Positions 22,804 to 34,743 of a DNA stretch of 64,000 nucleotides are shown piece by piece. The translations under genes were made by a program, and so were the position numbers. Source of the stretch: Allolobophora icterica (taxonomy: Eukaryota > Annelida > Clitellata > Crassiclitellata > Lumbricidae); assembly GCA_963556255.1 (NCBI GenBank), contig OY744606.1:1940673-2004672 (forward strand). The letters run 5' to 3'. The notes beneath the pieces are model-generated. The model searched no databases. It had not been told where the DNA came from and was given only the letters and a program-made list of their open reading frames with translations. Every line of letters begins with the position of its first letter. Position 1 is the first letter of the stretch.

Positions 22804-24035
22804 ATGATGGCGTTTCAGACGTCCACCTTATGCTACGGGCATAGTTTTGATAGCCTGAGGAAATAGTACTACCTCGGGTAAAAAATAATAATAAAAATGA
22901 TGTAAAATGAAAAACCATTTGTCACAAGTACAAGTCTCTCTTCGTGTCTAATGTACCTGCAGAAGTTTATATGGCAAGGAGCATTTCGTCATGAGAGAAT
23001 TGTCTCTCAGTCTTTCATGTATTACGGAAACATACGCGGTCACATAATTTATTTAAACCAATCAAAGCATTTTTAAAAGCCTCTTTGTTGCTCTTATATA
23101 GCCTACTTACTGATACTTGCGTGTTATTGTTACCTTTATTGCTTTATTTCACTATATCTTTCTTCCACCCGGGGGTTGCTAAAACTTTGCAGTAAAATCA
23201 TTGAATGAGATTTTATTTTGATTTGCTATTAATGCTAGTTTAGCTAAATTAGGCTAGGTTATATTAGTTTGCAAAAAGTGAGGCACTCATGTCCCTTAGT
23301 CCTAGAGGAACGTAGACAAACTTTTAACATTCCACCTCTTCGACTCTTGGGCAGGAAATGGATTTCCCACAACGTCCTGAACACGGGAAAAGCGCACTGC
23401 AGGATCTATTACCAGCTTCTGCCATAATGCCGTTATGAAATTCTACTGCTACGTGACATACGCACGTATACACGAGTAAATTGCTGAGAAAAGCAACAAG
23501 AGACCCCTCAACGGGTTCGAACCAGCAACCCTTAGATCAGAGATCAAGCGCGCTACCGATAGGAACCGTGTTTCGCTGGGTTATTGTAGACCATGTTAGA
23601 ATATAATGGAATCGATTAGCGATCGTGTCAGATGAGATCGGAACGATCAGGCTGTAAGTTAGACGACGGCAAATGTTTCCTCATCTGCGCTAGACACTTT
23701 GGTTCTAATTGAGGGCTGTGTCAAAATGACGGTCCAATGACAGTTGATGTTCATTTTTAATTCGTTCTATTAAGATCATTAAAAACTCTATGCTTTTTAA
23801 GAGGTAAAATCTAAAAACAGTACTGTTTAAAAGAAGTTTACGCGCCATATAGCATTTTATGACGCGAGAAGTTGTCTTAACAATGCATTACAAGCGCAAT
23901 GTAGGCTTCAATTCAATTTTTTTTAAATAATTATTTGCCATGAGTTTATGCCCATCTTTCTTTGATTAGCAATTGACTATTGAAGTCACTGCTCTACGTC
24001 GCCATGAGTTCTTCTTAAAATGTTCTACGAGTTCA
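22804..24035. other. No gene recognised; tRNA-like piece at 23495-23570
   Basis: On the minus strand 23495-23570 has an A-box-like CGGTAGCGCGC and a B box GGTTCGAACCC at tRNA spacing. The anticodon and T stems do not pair properly, so this is a tRNA pseudogene or SINE head. The rest is AT-rich and featureless. Confidence 0.45.
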
Positions 24036-24535
24036 TGATTATTCTGTATCCGTAATGAATATTCGCTCCTGCAATTATTAGAATTTTTCTTCTAGATTTC
24101 TCCAATTGGGTTGAATCTTTGTATATCTTATGTTTGTATGTAATATGTCATGCGCTATCAACCAGTGTAAGAGTGTTTTAATACAATTTCCATTTCCTTG
24201 ACAGTTTTTATTTTGAGACTATTGAGATTAGTCTAGAATCTTCCCTGTTTCAAGTGTTTTATTCAATAAACGTATCATGAGTTTTAGGCATACGAATTTA
24301 TCATTTTAGATAACTCAGAGAGGGGGTAATATGAACAGTCCAGAGGTAATACGAAAATCAGGTTCAGGCTACTCCCGAGAGTAATATGAAATCGATTTCA
24401 GATTATCGAGAGGTAACTTGAAAGGGGGTTAGCTTATAGGCCTATTCTTTACACTGGCGCAATGGAAGTTACTAATTGCAATTAATGTATTTTGATTTAC
24501 GAAATTAAAACAAGACACAAAAATCCAGTTAACCG

Positions 24536-24541
24536 TTTATT
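24536..24541 (-). terminator. Polyadenylation signal candidate, copy C
   Basis: AATAAA on the minus strand, about 190 nt past the stop codon. The copy D homologue at 27979-27984 is identical. Confidence 0.45.
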
Positions 24542-24730
24542 ACTCAATCTTCAATTTCTTTCTTCTCAACATACTTTTATCAACTATTGAGATAGGTAGC
24601 GTCAGTTATTCGATTTTTACTCGTTTCCAAAGTTCGCGGTCGCCATCCGGCCCCATCGTCGGATGGCCGCAGCGACCAACCTCCGAGTGTAGAACGTCTT
24701 CCGGTGGATTCGTCACTTCCTTTCATTTCT

Positions 24731-25021
24731 TTAGAATCGCGTGAAGGGAAATGGGTTGCGTCGCCGCCGTCTTCTCCTGCAGTATCTCGACCAGGGGTCG
24801 CGGGGATATATTCGCCTTCTGGGGCGTCTTCCTCGCCGGCAGCGACGTCTCCTGCGCACTCGGGACTTGGAGCGCGACCGTCCGCGGCTGCGCGATCGAC
24901 GACGAGACTTGGAGCCCGTCCGTCTGCGGCTGCGCGATCGACGACGACTCCGCGACCTGGCTTCGTCCTTCGCCTCCTCCTGATCGGCTTCGCTGCCGAG
25001 CGATGGACTTCTGGGACTCAT
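24731..25021 (-). CDS. Protamine-like Arg/Ser-rich protein, copy C
   Basis: The 96-residue product has the acidic leader MSPRSPSLGSEADQEEAKDE, then RSRSRRRSRSRRRTGSKSRR and further Arg clusters. The C-terminal segment RRRIYPRDPWSRYC is shared with copy D. The ATG lies 9 nt after the acceptor (AG at 25031-25032). The donor at 25474 (GTAAGG) would give an intron of about 444 bp. The CDS starts at this ATG rather than at the upstream in-frame one at 25081, which lies inside the predicted intron. Another minus-strand frame is also open here but not in copies A and D. The product is inferred to be a sperm nuclear basic protein. There is no domain beyond the Arg/Ser body to confirm that. Confidence 0.52.
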   Translation of the reverse strand: MSPRSPSLGSEADQEEAKDEARSRSRRRSRSRRRTGSKSRRRSRSRGRSRSKSRVRRRRRCRRGRRPRRRIYPRDPWSRYCRRRRRRRNPFPFTRF

Positions 25022-25379
25022 GGCGACGACCTGAAGAAACCACAAGAACTCATGTGTTGTAATAAAGTCTAATGAAGACATTAAGAACTAATGATTAAAT
25101 CGTCGAATGTTGTGAACGAGTGAAAAAGTGAATGAATGAAGGCGACTTCGAAAGCGCCATTCTATAAAAGAAACTAGTCCACGAGTTTATTTAAACGACT
25201 TCTATGTCGCCATTCTAAATGGAAATTTCTATAGCGCAACTTTCATAATGCCAGTTGTGTCAAATTCAATTGAAAGAGCCATTCAGTCCCAACTGATCCT
25301 ACTTGAATCATTAACAATTGGGGAGAATTGAGTCAACGGGTAATGCCGACGTAGAAGGTAGGGATACATGTATCCATGC

Positions 25380-25745
25380 GTTCAGATTATAAGCATATGT
25401 GTCAGAATTTAAATAGCGCATTTTAAGAGCCCACATAAACATGAAGCTTAATGAGGGATGTTGGGACGCCTTACCGTTCCCTGTCGTCCAGGATCCTTCG
25501 GGGAGAGGCTGTCCTTCCTTCCGTCCGTCCGTCCGTCGCTTCTCCTTCCTCCGTCTTCCTCCTTCACTTCCGGATGTTAGACCTGGAGAGACAGTCGACT
25601 GCCACCCATAGATATGGAGATCGAGGAACCCTTCCGCCAGTTTCATTGGTCAGATCCTTGGTGAGGTTTCACTCCTTGTGACGTAGTCAGAGGAATATTT
25701 CACGCAGGATGGCTAGCTGTTCCACTGGAATATACACGCGATAAA
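25380..25745 (-). promoter_or_regulatory. 5' exon and promoter-side block of copy C
   Basis: The minus-strand donor GAACG|GTAAGG has its first intron base at 25474. A TGACGT motif lies at 25679-25684 and a weak TATATT near 25730. Homologous blocks occur in all four units, but their upstream reading frames differ. I therefore take the first exon as non-coding. Confidence 0.4.
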
Positions 25746-25833
25746 GATTACATTGGATGATTTGATCAGCGATCGTTGTGGTTGATTTTACTGCTACTAT
25801 TACCACTACAGATCTTACAGATCTTCTGGACAT

Positions 25834-25930
25834 TGACCTTATTACGGTTTGCTTTTGTTGTTCCATCGGACGATGCCTTGTGCATTAGACACCGGCGCAA
25901 CAGAAGTTACTAATTACAATACGACTACGA
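25834..25930 (+). mobile_element. LINE 3' tail (GACACCGGCGCAA family)
   Basis: GATCTTCTGGACATTGACC...GCATTAGACACCGGCGCAACAGAAGTTACTAATTACAAT recurs at 29245-29348 and 51858-51965, and on the minus strand near 53331-53379, 54640-54720 and 60422-60545. At 51536-51965 it follows a LINE-type coding end, so it is the 3' tail of that family. Confidence 0.75.
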
Positions 25931-26179
25931 CTACTATTGCTACTACTCTGTCTGTCTGTGTCTCTGTCTGTCTGTCTGTTTGTCTGGACAACCTCACTGA
26001 CTCGACCTAGTACTCGTGAATAACCCGATAGCTAATAAGAGGTCACAAAACGTAATCTAATTCATTTCTGCTCTTGCATCAACAATTCAGAGTCCTGGGC
26101 AGTACTGGGTAAAACAGACAGTCTGATGATGAAAGTTCGCCTTTATTAATTAATCGTCGCTAAACAGTAATTAACAGCT

Positions 26180-26580
26180 TTGTTTTGGACTTTGGTTGTT
26201 GTGGCCTTTGCTGGTCATTTTCTTTCCATTTGGAACCGTTTTCACATAACGTTCCTCCGCTCTTCTACATGTCCTCAGTTCCTTCATTACTACCGCCGCA
26301 CACCGACCATCATCTACCTCAGCCTCCTCAGGCTGCTGTACTTTCCACTCCAAATTAAAGTCCCACATCTTCCAGAATTCCTACCCTAATCTATCCGACC
26401 CTCTGTCTTCCAAGCTTTCTCGTACTCAACGAAACCCGCTTAAGCAGCTGCTCTGCCTCCTCTTTTTGATCTCTATGGCAACCGGACTCCAACCTCCACT
26501 GGACATCGATCTCTGATCTCTGGACAACCCCACTGACTCGACGTAGCACTCGTGAATAACCCGGTAGCTAATAAGAGGTC
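26180..26580. repeat. Dispersed repeat (CTGCCTCCT...CCTCCACTGGA family)
   Basis: Relatives occur at 29530-29940, 38370-38600, 55320-55640 and 55680-55925. Each shares GGCAACCGGACT-type and CCTCCACTGGACAT segments followed by GACGCAGCGCTCG-like sequence. The function is unknown; it is probably a non-autonomous retroelement or LINE end. Confidence 0.6.
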
Positions 26581-26934
26581 ACAAAACGTAACCTAATTCA
26601 TTTTCCCTCTTGCATCCACAATTCAGAATCCTGGGTAGGACGTAAAACTGTATCCGGTTACTGGTTAACCTAAAACCTAGACCTGTGGGCAGCAGCACGG
26701 TTCTTATCAACCCCTGGCGGCGGAAGAGCCATGACGCACCCAACGGCAGTCGACAAACATATGACGAAGCGTGAAATGGGTGCAACCTAGCGAGTCAACT
26801 GCAAGACAATGGGTTACTCACACTTTTCTGAAGACAAAACATGAATGAGTCATTCAAGAAAGCAGGAAACCACTGGGCAAAGTTGTTCCATTCCTGCAGT
26901 CTACCATCTTAAGCGACGACGTCGAAATGACATG

Positions 26935-27120
26935 GAGGGAGATGGATGAATGGTAGCACTGTGGCCTGAAAAGCATTAGATCTTGCGGTTCGATACCCGT
27001 AAACCCCTCTAGGTCGATTCAGCCTTCCACTCTCTTGGGGCAGGAGTAAAATGAGCGGGCGCCTAACAGGCTGCCAAGACGTGTGTTAATTAAGATCTTG
27101 CATAATTGTACAATCATGTT
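26935..27120 (+). mobile_element. tRNA-related SINE, family 4
   Basis: A-box-like TGGTAGCACTGTGG and B-box-like GGTTCGATACC are correctly spaced. The body includes GGCGCCTAACAGGCTGCC and TTAATTAAGATCTTG. The duplicate copy is at 30305-30490, and an inverted copy lies at 27240-27345. Confidence 0.7.
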
Positions 27121-27239
27121 TCAATTCTTCCAATGTAACTTACTGCGGTTTGTCAGTAATCTTGTCAATTTTTTATAATTATATTCTTTATTGTTTCGAA
27201 CAGACAGACGCAGTAAGATTACATTGAAACATGAAAGTA

Positions 27240-27345
27240 CAATCAAGATCTTAATTAAACACACGGTTTGGCAGCCATGCAAGGCTCCGCCCTAGAGGAG
27301 GGTTACGGGAGTCGATCCGCGTACCTTATGCTCTCCTAGCCATGA
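27240..27345 (-). mobile_element. SINE family 4, inverted copy
   Basis: Minus-strand relative of 26935-27120 (GGCTGCCAAACCGTGTGTTTAATTAAGATCTTG). Together they form an imperfect inverted repeat around 27180. Confidence 0.6.
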
Positions 27346-28173
27346 GTGTTGCCACTACTCTATTCCCCTCCACGAATATTATTATTTTCAATTCATGTCC
27401 TCCAATAAAGGCTTCGGGTCAAAGCTCCGTTACCATACATACGTTCTTCTTCTTTAAAGTTTCTGCCAGTTTATAATTATTCTGTAGGCCTAACCCTAAT
27501 GAATATTCACTCTTGCAATTACTATATTTTTCTTCTAGATTTCTCCAATTGGGTTGAATCTTTGTATATCTTATGTTTGTATGTAATATGTCATGCGCTA
27601 TCAACCAGTGTAAGAGTGTTTTAATACAATTTCCATTTCCTTGACAGTTTTTATTTTGAGACTATTGAGATTAGTCTAGAATCTTCCCTGTTTCAAGTGT
27701 TTTATTCAATAAACATATCATGAGTTTTAGGCATACGAATTTATCATTTTAGATAACTCAGAGAGGGGGTAATATGAACAGTCCAGAGGTAATACGAAAA
27801 TCAGGTTCAGGCTACTCCCGAGAGTAATATGAAATCGATTTCAGATTATCGAGAGGTAACTTGAAAGGGGGTTAGCTTATAGGCCTATTCTTTACACTGG
27901 CGCAATGGAAGTTACTAATTGCAATTAATGTATTTTGATTTACGAAATTAAAACAAGACACAAAAATCCAGTTAACCGTTTATTACTCAATCTTCAATTT
28001 CTTTCTTCTCAACATACTTTTATCAACTATTGAGATAGGTAGCGTCAGTTATTCGATTTTTACTCGTTTCCAAAGTTCGCGGTCGCCATCCGGCCCCATC
28101 GTCGGATGGCCGCAGCGTCCAACCTACGAGTGTAGAACGTCTTCCGGTGGATTCGTCATTTCCTTCCATTTCT

Positions 28174-28461
28174 TTAGAATCGCGTGAAGGGAACTGGGTG
28201 GCGCGGCCCCCGTCTTTTCCTGCAGTATCTCGACCAGGGGTCGCGGGGATATATTCGCCTTCTGGGGCGTCTTCCTGGCCGGCTGCGACGTCTCCTGCGC
28301 ACTCGGGACTTGGAGCGCGACCGTCCGCGGCCTCTACGCCGTCGAGACTTGGAGCCCGTCCGTCCGCGGCTGCGCCATCGACGACGACTCCGCGACCTGG
28401 CTTCGTCCTTCGCCTCCTCCTGATCGGCTTCGCTGCCGAGCGAGGGACTTCTGGGGCTCAT
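28174..28461 (-). CDS. Protamine-like Arg/Ser-rich protein, copy D
   Basis: The 95-residue product has the acidic leader as in copy C, then RSRSRRRWRSRGRTGSKSRR. The conserved C-terminal IYPRDPWSRYC is followed by a slightly less basic tail. It differs from copy C by several substitutions and small indels yet stays open, unlike the other two minus-strand frames. That suggests selection on this frame. The acceptor AG is at 28471-28472 and the ATG 9 nt inside the exon. The donor at 28892 reads GTGAGG instead of GTAAGG, a change that keeps a good splice site. The intron would be about 422 bp. It forms the youngest pair with copy C. Confidence 0.52.
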   Translation of the reverse strand: MSPRSPSLGSEADQEEAKDEARSRSRRRWRSRGRTGSKSRRRRGRGRSRSKSRVRRRRRSRPGRRPRRRIYPRDPWSRYCRKRRGPRHPVPFTRF

Positions 28462-28799
28462 GGCTGCGATCTGAAGAAACCACAAGAACTCATGTCTTGC
28501 AGTAAAGTCTAATGAAGACATTAAGAACTGATGATTAAATCGTCGAATGTTGTGAATGAGTGAAAGAGTGAATGACTTTGAAAGCGCTGTTCTATAAAAG
28601 AAACGAGTCCACGACTTTATTCAAACGACTTCTATGTCGCCATTCTAAATGGAAACTTCTATAGCGTAACTTTCATAATGCCAGTAGTGTCAAAATCAAT
28701 TGAAAGAGCCATTCAGTCCTAACTGATCCTACTTAAATCATTAATAATTGCGGAGAATTGAGTCAACGGGTAATGCCGACGTAGAAGGTAGGGATACAC

Positions 28800-29165
28800 G
28801 TATCCATGCGTTCAGATTATATGTATATGTGTCAGGATTTATATAGTACATTTTAAACATGAAGCTTAATAAGGGATGTTGGGACGCCTCACCGTTCCCT
28901 GTCGTCCAGGATCCTTCGGGGAGAGGCTGTCCTTCCTTCCGTCCTTCCTTCCGTCCGTCCGTCCGTCACTTCTCCTTCCTCCGTCTTCCTCCTTCACTTC
29001 CGGATGTTAGACCTGGAGAGGACTCGACTGCAACCCATAGATATGGAGGTCGAGGAACCATTTCGCCAATTTCATTGGTCAGATCCTTGATGAGGTTTCA
29101 CTCTTTGTGACGTAGTCAGAGGAATATTTCACGCAGGATGGCTAGCTCTTCCACTGGAATATACA
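28800..29165 (-). promoter_or_regulatory. 5' exon and promoter-side block of copy D
   Basis: Donor GAACG|GTGAGG (first intron base 28892) and TGACGT at 29108-29113. It is homologous to the other three blocks. Confidence 0.4.
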
Positions 29166-29244
29166 CGCGATAAGGACTACATTTGATCAACGATCGTTGT
29201 GGTTGATTTAACTGGTATACTATTTCCACTACAGATCTTACAGA

Positions 29245-29348
29245 TCTTCTGGACATTGACCTGATTACGGCTTGGTTCATGCAGGTGTGCCATCGGACGA
29301 TGCCTTGTGCATTAGACACCGGCGCAACAGAAGTTACTAATTACAATT
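29245..29348 (+). mobile_element. LINE 3' tail (GACACCGGCGCAA family)
   Basis: Duplicate of 25834-25930, ending in ACTAATTACAATTACGACTACG. Confidence 0.75.
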
Positions 29349-29375
29349 ACGACTACGACTACTATTGCTACTACT

Positions 29376-29406
29376 CTGTCTGTCTGTGTCTCTGTTTTTC
29401 TGTTTT

Positions 29407-29439
<33 letters not shown>

Positions 29440-29487
29440 GTGTCTGTGTGTCTGTCTGTCTGTCTGTCTGTCTGTGTGTCTGTCTGA
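29376..29487. repeat. (TGTC)n microsatellite
   Basis: CTGTCTGTCTG units, expanded relative to the copy 1 position near 25950-25985. Confidence 0.95.
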
Positions 29488-30304
29488 TGAAAGTTCGCCT
29501 TTATTAATTAATCGTCGTTAAACAGTAATTAACAGCTTTGTTTTCGGATTGGACTTTTGCTTTTGTGGCCTTTGTCGGTCATTTTCTCTCCATTTGGAAC
29601 CGTTTATACATGCGTTCCTCAGCTCTCCAAGTTCTTCCTACATGTCCTCAGTTCCATCATTACTACCGCCGCACACCAACCATCAGCTACCTCAACCTCC
29701 TCAGGCTGCTGTACCTTCCACTCCAAATTAAAGTCCCACATCTTCAAGAATTCCTACCCTAATTCATCCGACCCTCTGCCTTGCAAACTTTCTCGTCCTC
29801 AACGAAACCCGCCTTAGCAGCTGCTCTGCCTCCTCTTTTTGATCTCTATGGCAACCGGACTCCAATCTCCACTGGACATCGATCTCTGGACAACCCCACT
29901 GACTCGACGTAGCACTCGTGAATAACCCGGTAGCTAATAAGAGGTCACAAAACGTAACCTAATTCATTTCTCCTCTTGCATTCACGATTCAGAGTCCTGG
30001 GTACAACGTAAAACTGTATCCGGTTACTGGTTAACCTAAAACCTAGACCTGTGGGCAGCAGCACGGTTCTTATCAACCTCTGGCGGCGGAAGAGCCATGA
30101 CGCACCCAACGGCAGTCGACAAACATATGACGAAGCGTGAAATGGGTGCAACCTAGCGAGTCAACTGCAAGACAATGGGTTACTCACACTTTTCTGCAGA
30201 CAAAACATGAATGAGTCATTCAAGAAAGCAGGAAACCACTGGGCAAAGTTGTTCCATTCCTGCAGTCTACCATCTTAAGCGACGACGTCGAAATGACATG
30301 GAGG

Positions 30305-30490
30305 GAGATGGATGAATGGTAGCACTGTGGCCTGAAAAGCATTAGATCTTGCGGTTCGATACCCGTAAACCCCTCTAGGTCGATTCAGCCTTCCACTCTC
30401 TTGGGGCAGGAGTAAAATGAGCGGGCGCCTAACAGGCTGCCAAGACGTGTGTTAATTAAGATCTTGCATAATTGTACAATCATGTTTCGA
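30305..30490 (+). mobile_element. SINE family 4, duplicated copy
   Basis: Homologue of 26935-27120 within the segmental duplication. Confidence 0.7.
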
Positions 30491-30894
30491 TTGTTCCAAT
30501 GTAACTTACTGCGGTTTGTCAGTAATCTTATCAATAAACACGATTATTTAAAAGAAATTCATAACCTCCAATAAAAATGCTTAGGTCAAAGTTCGATATT
30601 ACAGTCAGGTCCTGACAGATGTTCCATATGTTTCCTTTCTCTGGTTCATGTCCAGTCTTTGCTGTTGCCCTGATTGACCTCAGATGACCGATTAGCTGAC
30701 CAGCAGCTAATTGCTGACCGACATTCGCACAAAAGGCCTAAAAGGGTGACGAAGGATGGATAGATGGACGGATGGATGGTGGAGTGACGGAGAGGGAAGA
30801 GTTCATCTGGTAAACATCAGTTGATCGGATAAAAGGAATGATGGATCGATTAATTGGAATGATCGATGAGAAGAACAGACGATTACGTCAAGCA

Positions 30895-31400
30895 GACATT
30901 GACGGAAGGAAGGAGCGAAGAAGGGACGGAAGGAAGGACGGATGGATGGACGGAAGGAAGGAAGGAAGGAAGGAAGGAAGGAAGGAAGGAAGGAAGGAAG
31001 GAAGGAAGGAAGGAAGGAAGGAAGGAAGGAAGGAAGGAAGGAAGGAAGGAAGGAAGGAAGGAAGGAGGAAGGAAGGAAGGGAGGAAGGAAGAAAGAACGG
31101 ACGGATGGATGGACGGAAGGAAGGACGGAAGGACGGACGGAAGGAAGGACGGACGGACGGACGGAAAGTAGGACAGATTACGGAAAGAAGGATGGAAGCA
31201 CGGATTACGGAAGGACGGAAGGAAGGAAGAATGGACGGATTGAAGAAGGACGAAAGGACGGACGGACGAACGAGGGGAAGTAAGGACGAACTGATCAAAG
31301 GAAGGACGAACGAAAATACGGACGGATGGAAGGAAAGACGAAAGGATGGACGGTCGGACAGATGACGGAAGGTAAGAAGAAAGAAAGGAAGATATGGAAA
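30895..31400. repeat. (GGAA)n/(GGAC)n tetranucleotide array
   Basis: About 35 perfect GGAA units (30950-31065) sit within a longer, degenerate GGAAGGAC field. Every frame is open (GRKE and PSFL repeats), which explains several 100-220 residue artefacts. Confidence 0.96.
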
Positions 31401-31795
31401 AGTAAGTTAGGAAGGACGGACTGTTTACGACGGAATGACGGAGGGGAAAACGTACGATGGTTACAGAATGAATGGACGGATGAAATGAACAGAAATGGAG
31501 CGGAAACAGTGAAGAGGGAAGCAGAACATCAAACGCAGTCCACTCATTTGGTGCCACGTAACAGAAATTCCTTGAAGAAATTCATCTAGAGCCATTATTG
31601 TTCAGAATGCCGACCATTCGTTGCCCCTGACAACAAGGAATCATTCTCAACAGTTCCCATGGAGATGCACTGAGTGACCCGTTCCTCGATTGTCTGTTTG
31701 ATACGTGACCCTGCAGAGGGGGCTGCTTCGATGGTCATTTCGATCTCCAGTCGTTTGACCACTGAAGCGATTATTCAAAGCAGGCGTCCTAAGGA
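31401..31795. other. No gene recognised
   Basis: The degenerate purine field fades into ordinary sequence. No family is recognised. Confidence 0.45.
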
Positions 31796-31955
31796 AGATG
31801 ATGTTGGCGATGATGATGATGACGACGATTTTGGCGATGATGATAACGAAGATGAGGACAATAATAATATTAATGATGGTTATGATGGTGATGATGATGA
31901 TGGTCATGGTGATGATGGCAATGATAATAGCATTGATGATGATAAAAGAATAACA

Positions 31956-32019
<64 letters not shown>

Positions 32020-32035
32020 CGACGACGATGATGAT
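31796..32035. repeat. (GAT)n microsatellite
   Basis: Imperfect GAT triplets, then about 23 perfect ATG triplets at 31955-32018. Confidence 0.95.
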
Positions 32036-32460
32036 GAAATCGCAAGTGCTTTAAAGGACCTAAACCACGGACCGTCATCAGCGAAGAGAAACATCACTAT
32101 TGTTTGACATGGTCAGATCCGCAGACAAAGCATCGACTCACAATGACAAACACACAGACACACACATACACCAACAAGTAAAAGAAGGAAGACAGACGGA
32201 CAGCAGACTCATAGCGAGAGGGACAGAAATGGAGAGACAGCAACAAAATAGAATAAGATAGAATAGGATAGAATGGAATGTCATTGAATATACGATTTTA
32301 AAACAGAATAGAATGTGTGTGTGTGCGTGCGTGCGTGTGTGTGTGTTTGTGTTTGTGTGCGTGTGTTTTACTCCTAACTTGTCTTAGTTTTCTGTCTATC
32401 TAGACCCTAATATCTTTGCAGCTCCTCGGTTGCGCTACGCCGGACACCTGCTTCATAATT

Positions 32461-33164
32461 GAAGGGCTTGCAGCAATAACCAGGTATGTCGGATTTTTTG
32501 AGTTTTGGGAAAATGGCTTCAAAGATTTGACACTTCAAACTGTTGTATCTAAGCCATTTTACGAGATATCGACAAGCTGTTTGAAGCACCATGTGAGTTA
32601 TTACTGTCTTTCACGAAATTGTTACATAATGCAATGCAAAAGATAACTTAAATGTTTTTTTCACGACATTTTGCTTCATAACTGGTTATTGACACTCAAT
32701 AGCCCAGTATGAAGCAAAAATCGTCTGCTGTTAGTCGACATACCTCATTCTTGCACCAAATGGTGACTAGCACACAGTACAAATTAATCGTGCAATAAGA
32801 AGGTAAGTCATCATAGCTACATTACAGTAAGAAAAAAATAACGCAAAATCAGTGAATTGTAGAGTAAGTAAGAGACAATAACCGGGTATGTCAAATAACC
32901 TGATTATTGCACCGGCTTTAATACAAAGATTACAAGAAAAAACGGCAATTTTTGTCATCATATCGGGTTATTGCATTGGAGTAATGCTGCCGGCTGCTAA
33001 AACACATATGTCGACATACTGTTTTATCTAAAAGCCAATTCAAAAATAATCAGATTTGCACCAAATTTGCAGGATATATAGAATACAATATTCCAAGCAC
33101 GCTGGCATACTTTTTCACATAAACCAGGTATGTCGACATACCTGGTTATTGAGGCAAGCCCTTC
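32461..33164. mobile_element. Inverted-repeat DNA element with internal palindromes
   Basis: The left end GAAGGGCTTGC-(A/C)-CAATAACCAGG returns as its inverted counterpart at 33141-33164. The motif CAATAACC(A/G)GGTATGTCGACATA recurs inside in both orientations near 32720, 32875 and 33000. A perfect 26-bp palindrome lies at 33122-33147. No transposase is encoded. The target duplication is ambiguous (AATT or less), so I do not assign a superfamily. Confidence 0.65.
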
Positions 33165-33439
33165 AATTATATCAACCCAGAACGCAGAACGTTGGCGGAC
33201 TCTCCACTGGTCTCCAGTCGTATTGTTTCGCCACCTGGCGACTGATTGTAAACTAAAACGGAATTCAAAGCACCGCTCATCTAGCGAGTAAACCAAGAAA
33301 TCCATCTTAGAATGCACGGAATTTGGCAAATTTTGCCGCAGAACTGCAATGGTTTCCCAGTCGGTTTTAGTAAACTCTCGTCGTTAAAGTGTTCGGTAAA
33401 CAGAGTGAAAAGGAATCCTGAGCTGAACACTGGTTTATG

Positions 33440-33690
33440 CTATTTAATATCAACATCACTATCATAAAAAACATGATCATCATTGTCGTCGTCGTAGTCA
33501 TCGCTATCATCATAGTTATTTTCGTCATAATCATCATCATTATCGTCAACATCGTCATCATCATCAAAGACATCATCATCAGAGACATCATCATCATCAT
33601 CATCATATCGTCGTCATCATCATCGTGAACGGTATCGTCATAAAATCATCGTCGTCGTCGTCATCATCTTTGTCATCGAGGGATGGAATG
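33440..33690. repeat. (ATC)n/(GTC)n imperfect microsatellite
   Basis: CATCAT and GTCGTC triplets with variants. The following 33691-34335 holds ATTG, ATTC and GTAT-type short repeats and no gene. Confidence 0.9.
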
Positions 33691-33894
33691 AAAGAATGAT
33701 GGATTGACTCAATTAATCAATCAATCAATGACTGAATCATGACATGATACTGCATAAAATAAATGACAAAAACTAACACAATTTAAAACATACAATCATT
33801 CGTTCGTTCTTTTATTTATTCATTCACTCATTCATTCATAGATGCGCTTAGCGAATGAGTGAACGAACGGACGGATGAATGAGTGGATTGATTA

Positions 33895-33928
<34 letters not shown>

Positions 33929-34335
33929 GAATTAATGAATGAACTGAAGTTATCTTAACCTTTGCCTTTGATCTGTTTCAAATCGGTCGTCTGTGTGTCA
34001 GATCAGTCGGCTAAACGCCAGATCCGTCGGAAAAGCGTCAGATCTGAATATCCAGCATCAGAATTTGTCTGCAAAGTCCAATGTGCAAATGACAGATCGA
34101 GAGTAGCATTTAGATAAAGTCGAGTGTTTATGTATGTATGAATCCATGATAATGTATACATAAATGTATGTATGAATGTATGTATGGGTGTATGGGTGTA
34201 TGTTTCAAGACACTTAATATAGCGCCTTTAGAATACTTCACTATGGGCCCTAGTCTTGCAATTTCGGTCGTTGGTTGGTTTTGGAGGATTGCCTTCTTAA
34301 ATAGCTTCAATAATCGGGTGATGTCCACAAAACAT

Positions 34336-34743
<408 letters not shown>

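Larger units (their letters stand above)
24036..27168. repeat. Segmental tandem duplication, copy 1
   Basis: Matches 27475-30535 in direct orientation over about 3.1 kb, with long identical stretches and a few indels. Homologous positions are offset by about 3440 bp. It carries protamine-like copy C, a LINE-type tail, a repeat of the 26180-26580 type and a SINE. Confidence 0.92.
27475..30535. repeat. Segmental tandem duplication, copy 2
   Basis: Direct repeat of 24036-27168. Its left edge starts at ATTATTCTGTA, and its right edge is in the CAGTAATCTT(G/A)TCAAT segment. It carries protamine-like copy D, and the 307 bp between the copies hold the inverted SINE. Confidence 0.92.

Noticed and set aside
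23495..23570. Functional tRNA gene on the minus strand
   Set aside because: A and B box motifs are present, but the anticodon and T stems do not pair.
24704..25072. Plus-strand 122-residue Ala/Ser-rich frame
   Set aside because: Shadow of the minus-strand Arg-rich frame. The splice sites and upstream block fit the minus strand.
25311..25646. Minus-strand frame beginning MKLAEGFLDLHIYG as a coding first exon of copy C
   Set aside because: The homologous frame in copy D hits a stop early, so the exon is probably non-coding. If spliced, it would also join the wrong frame.
30838..31365. 175-residue frame of GRKEGRKE repeats, with opposite-strand SFLPSFLP frames
   Set aside because: Direct translation of a (GGAA)n array; open in several frames on both strands.
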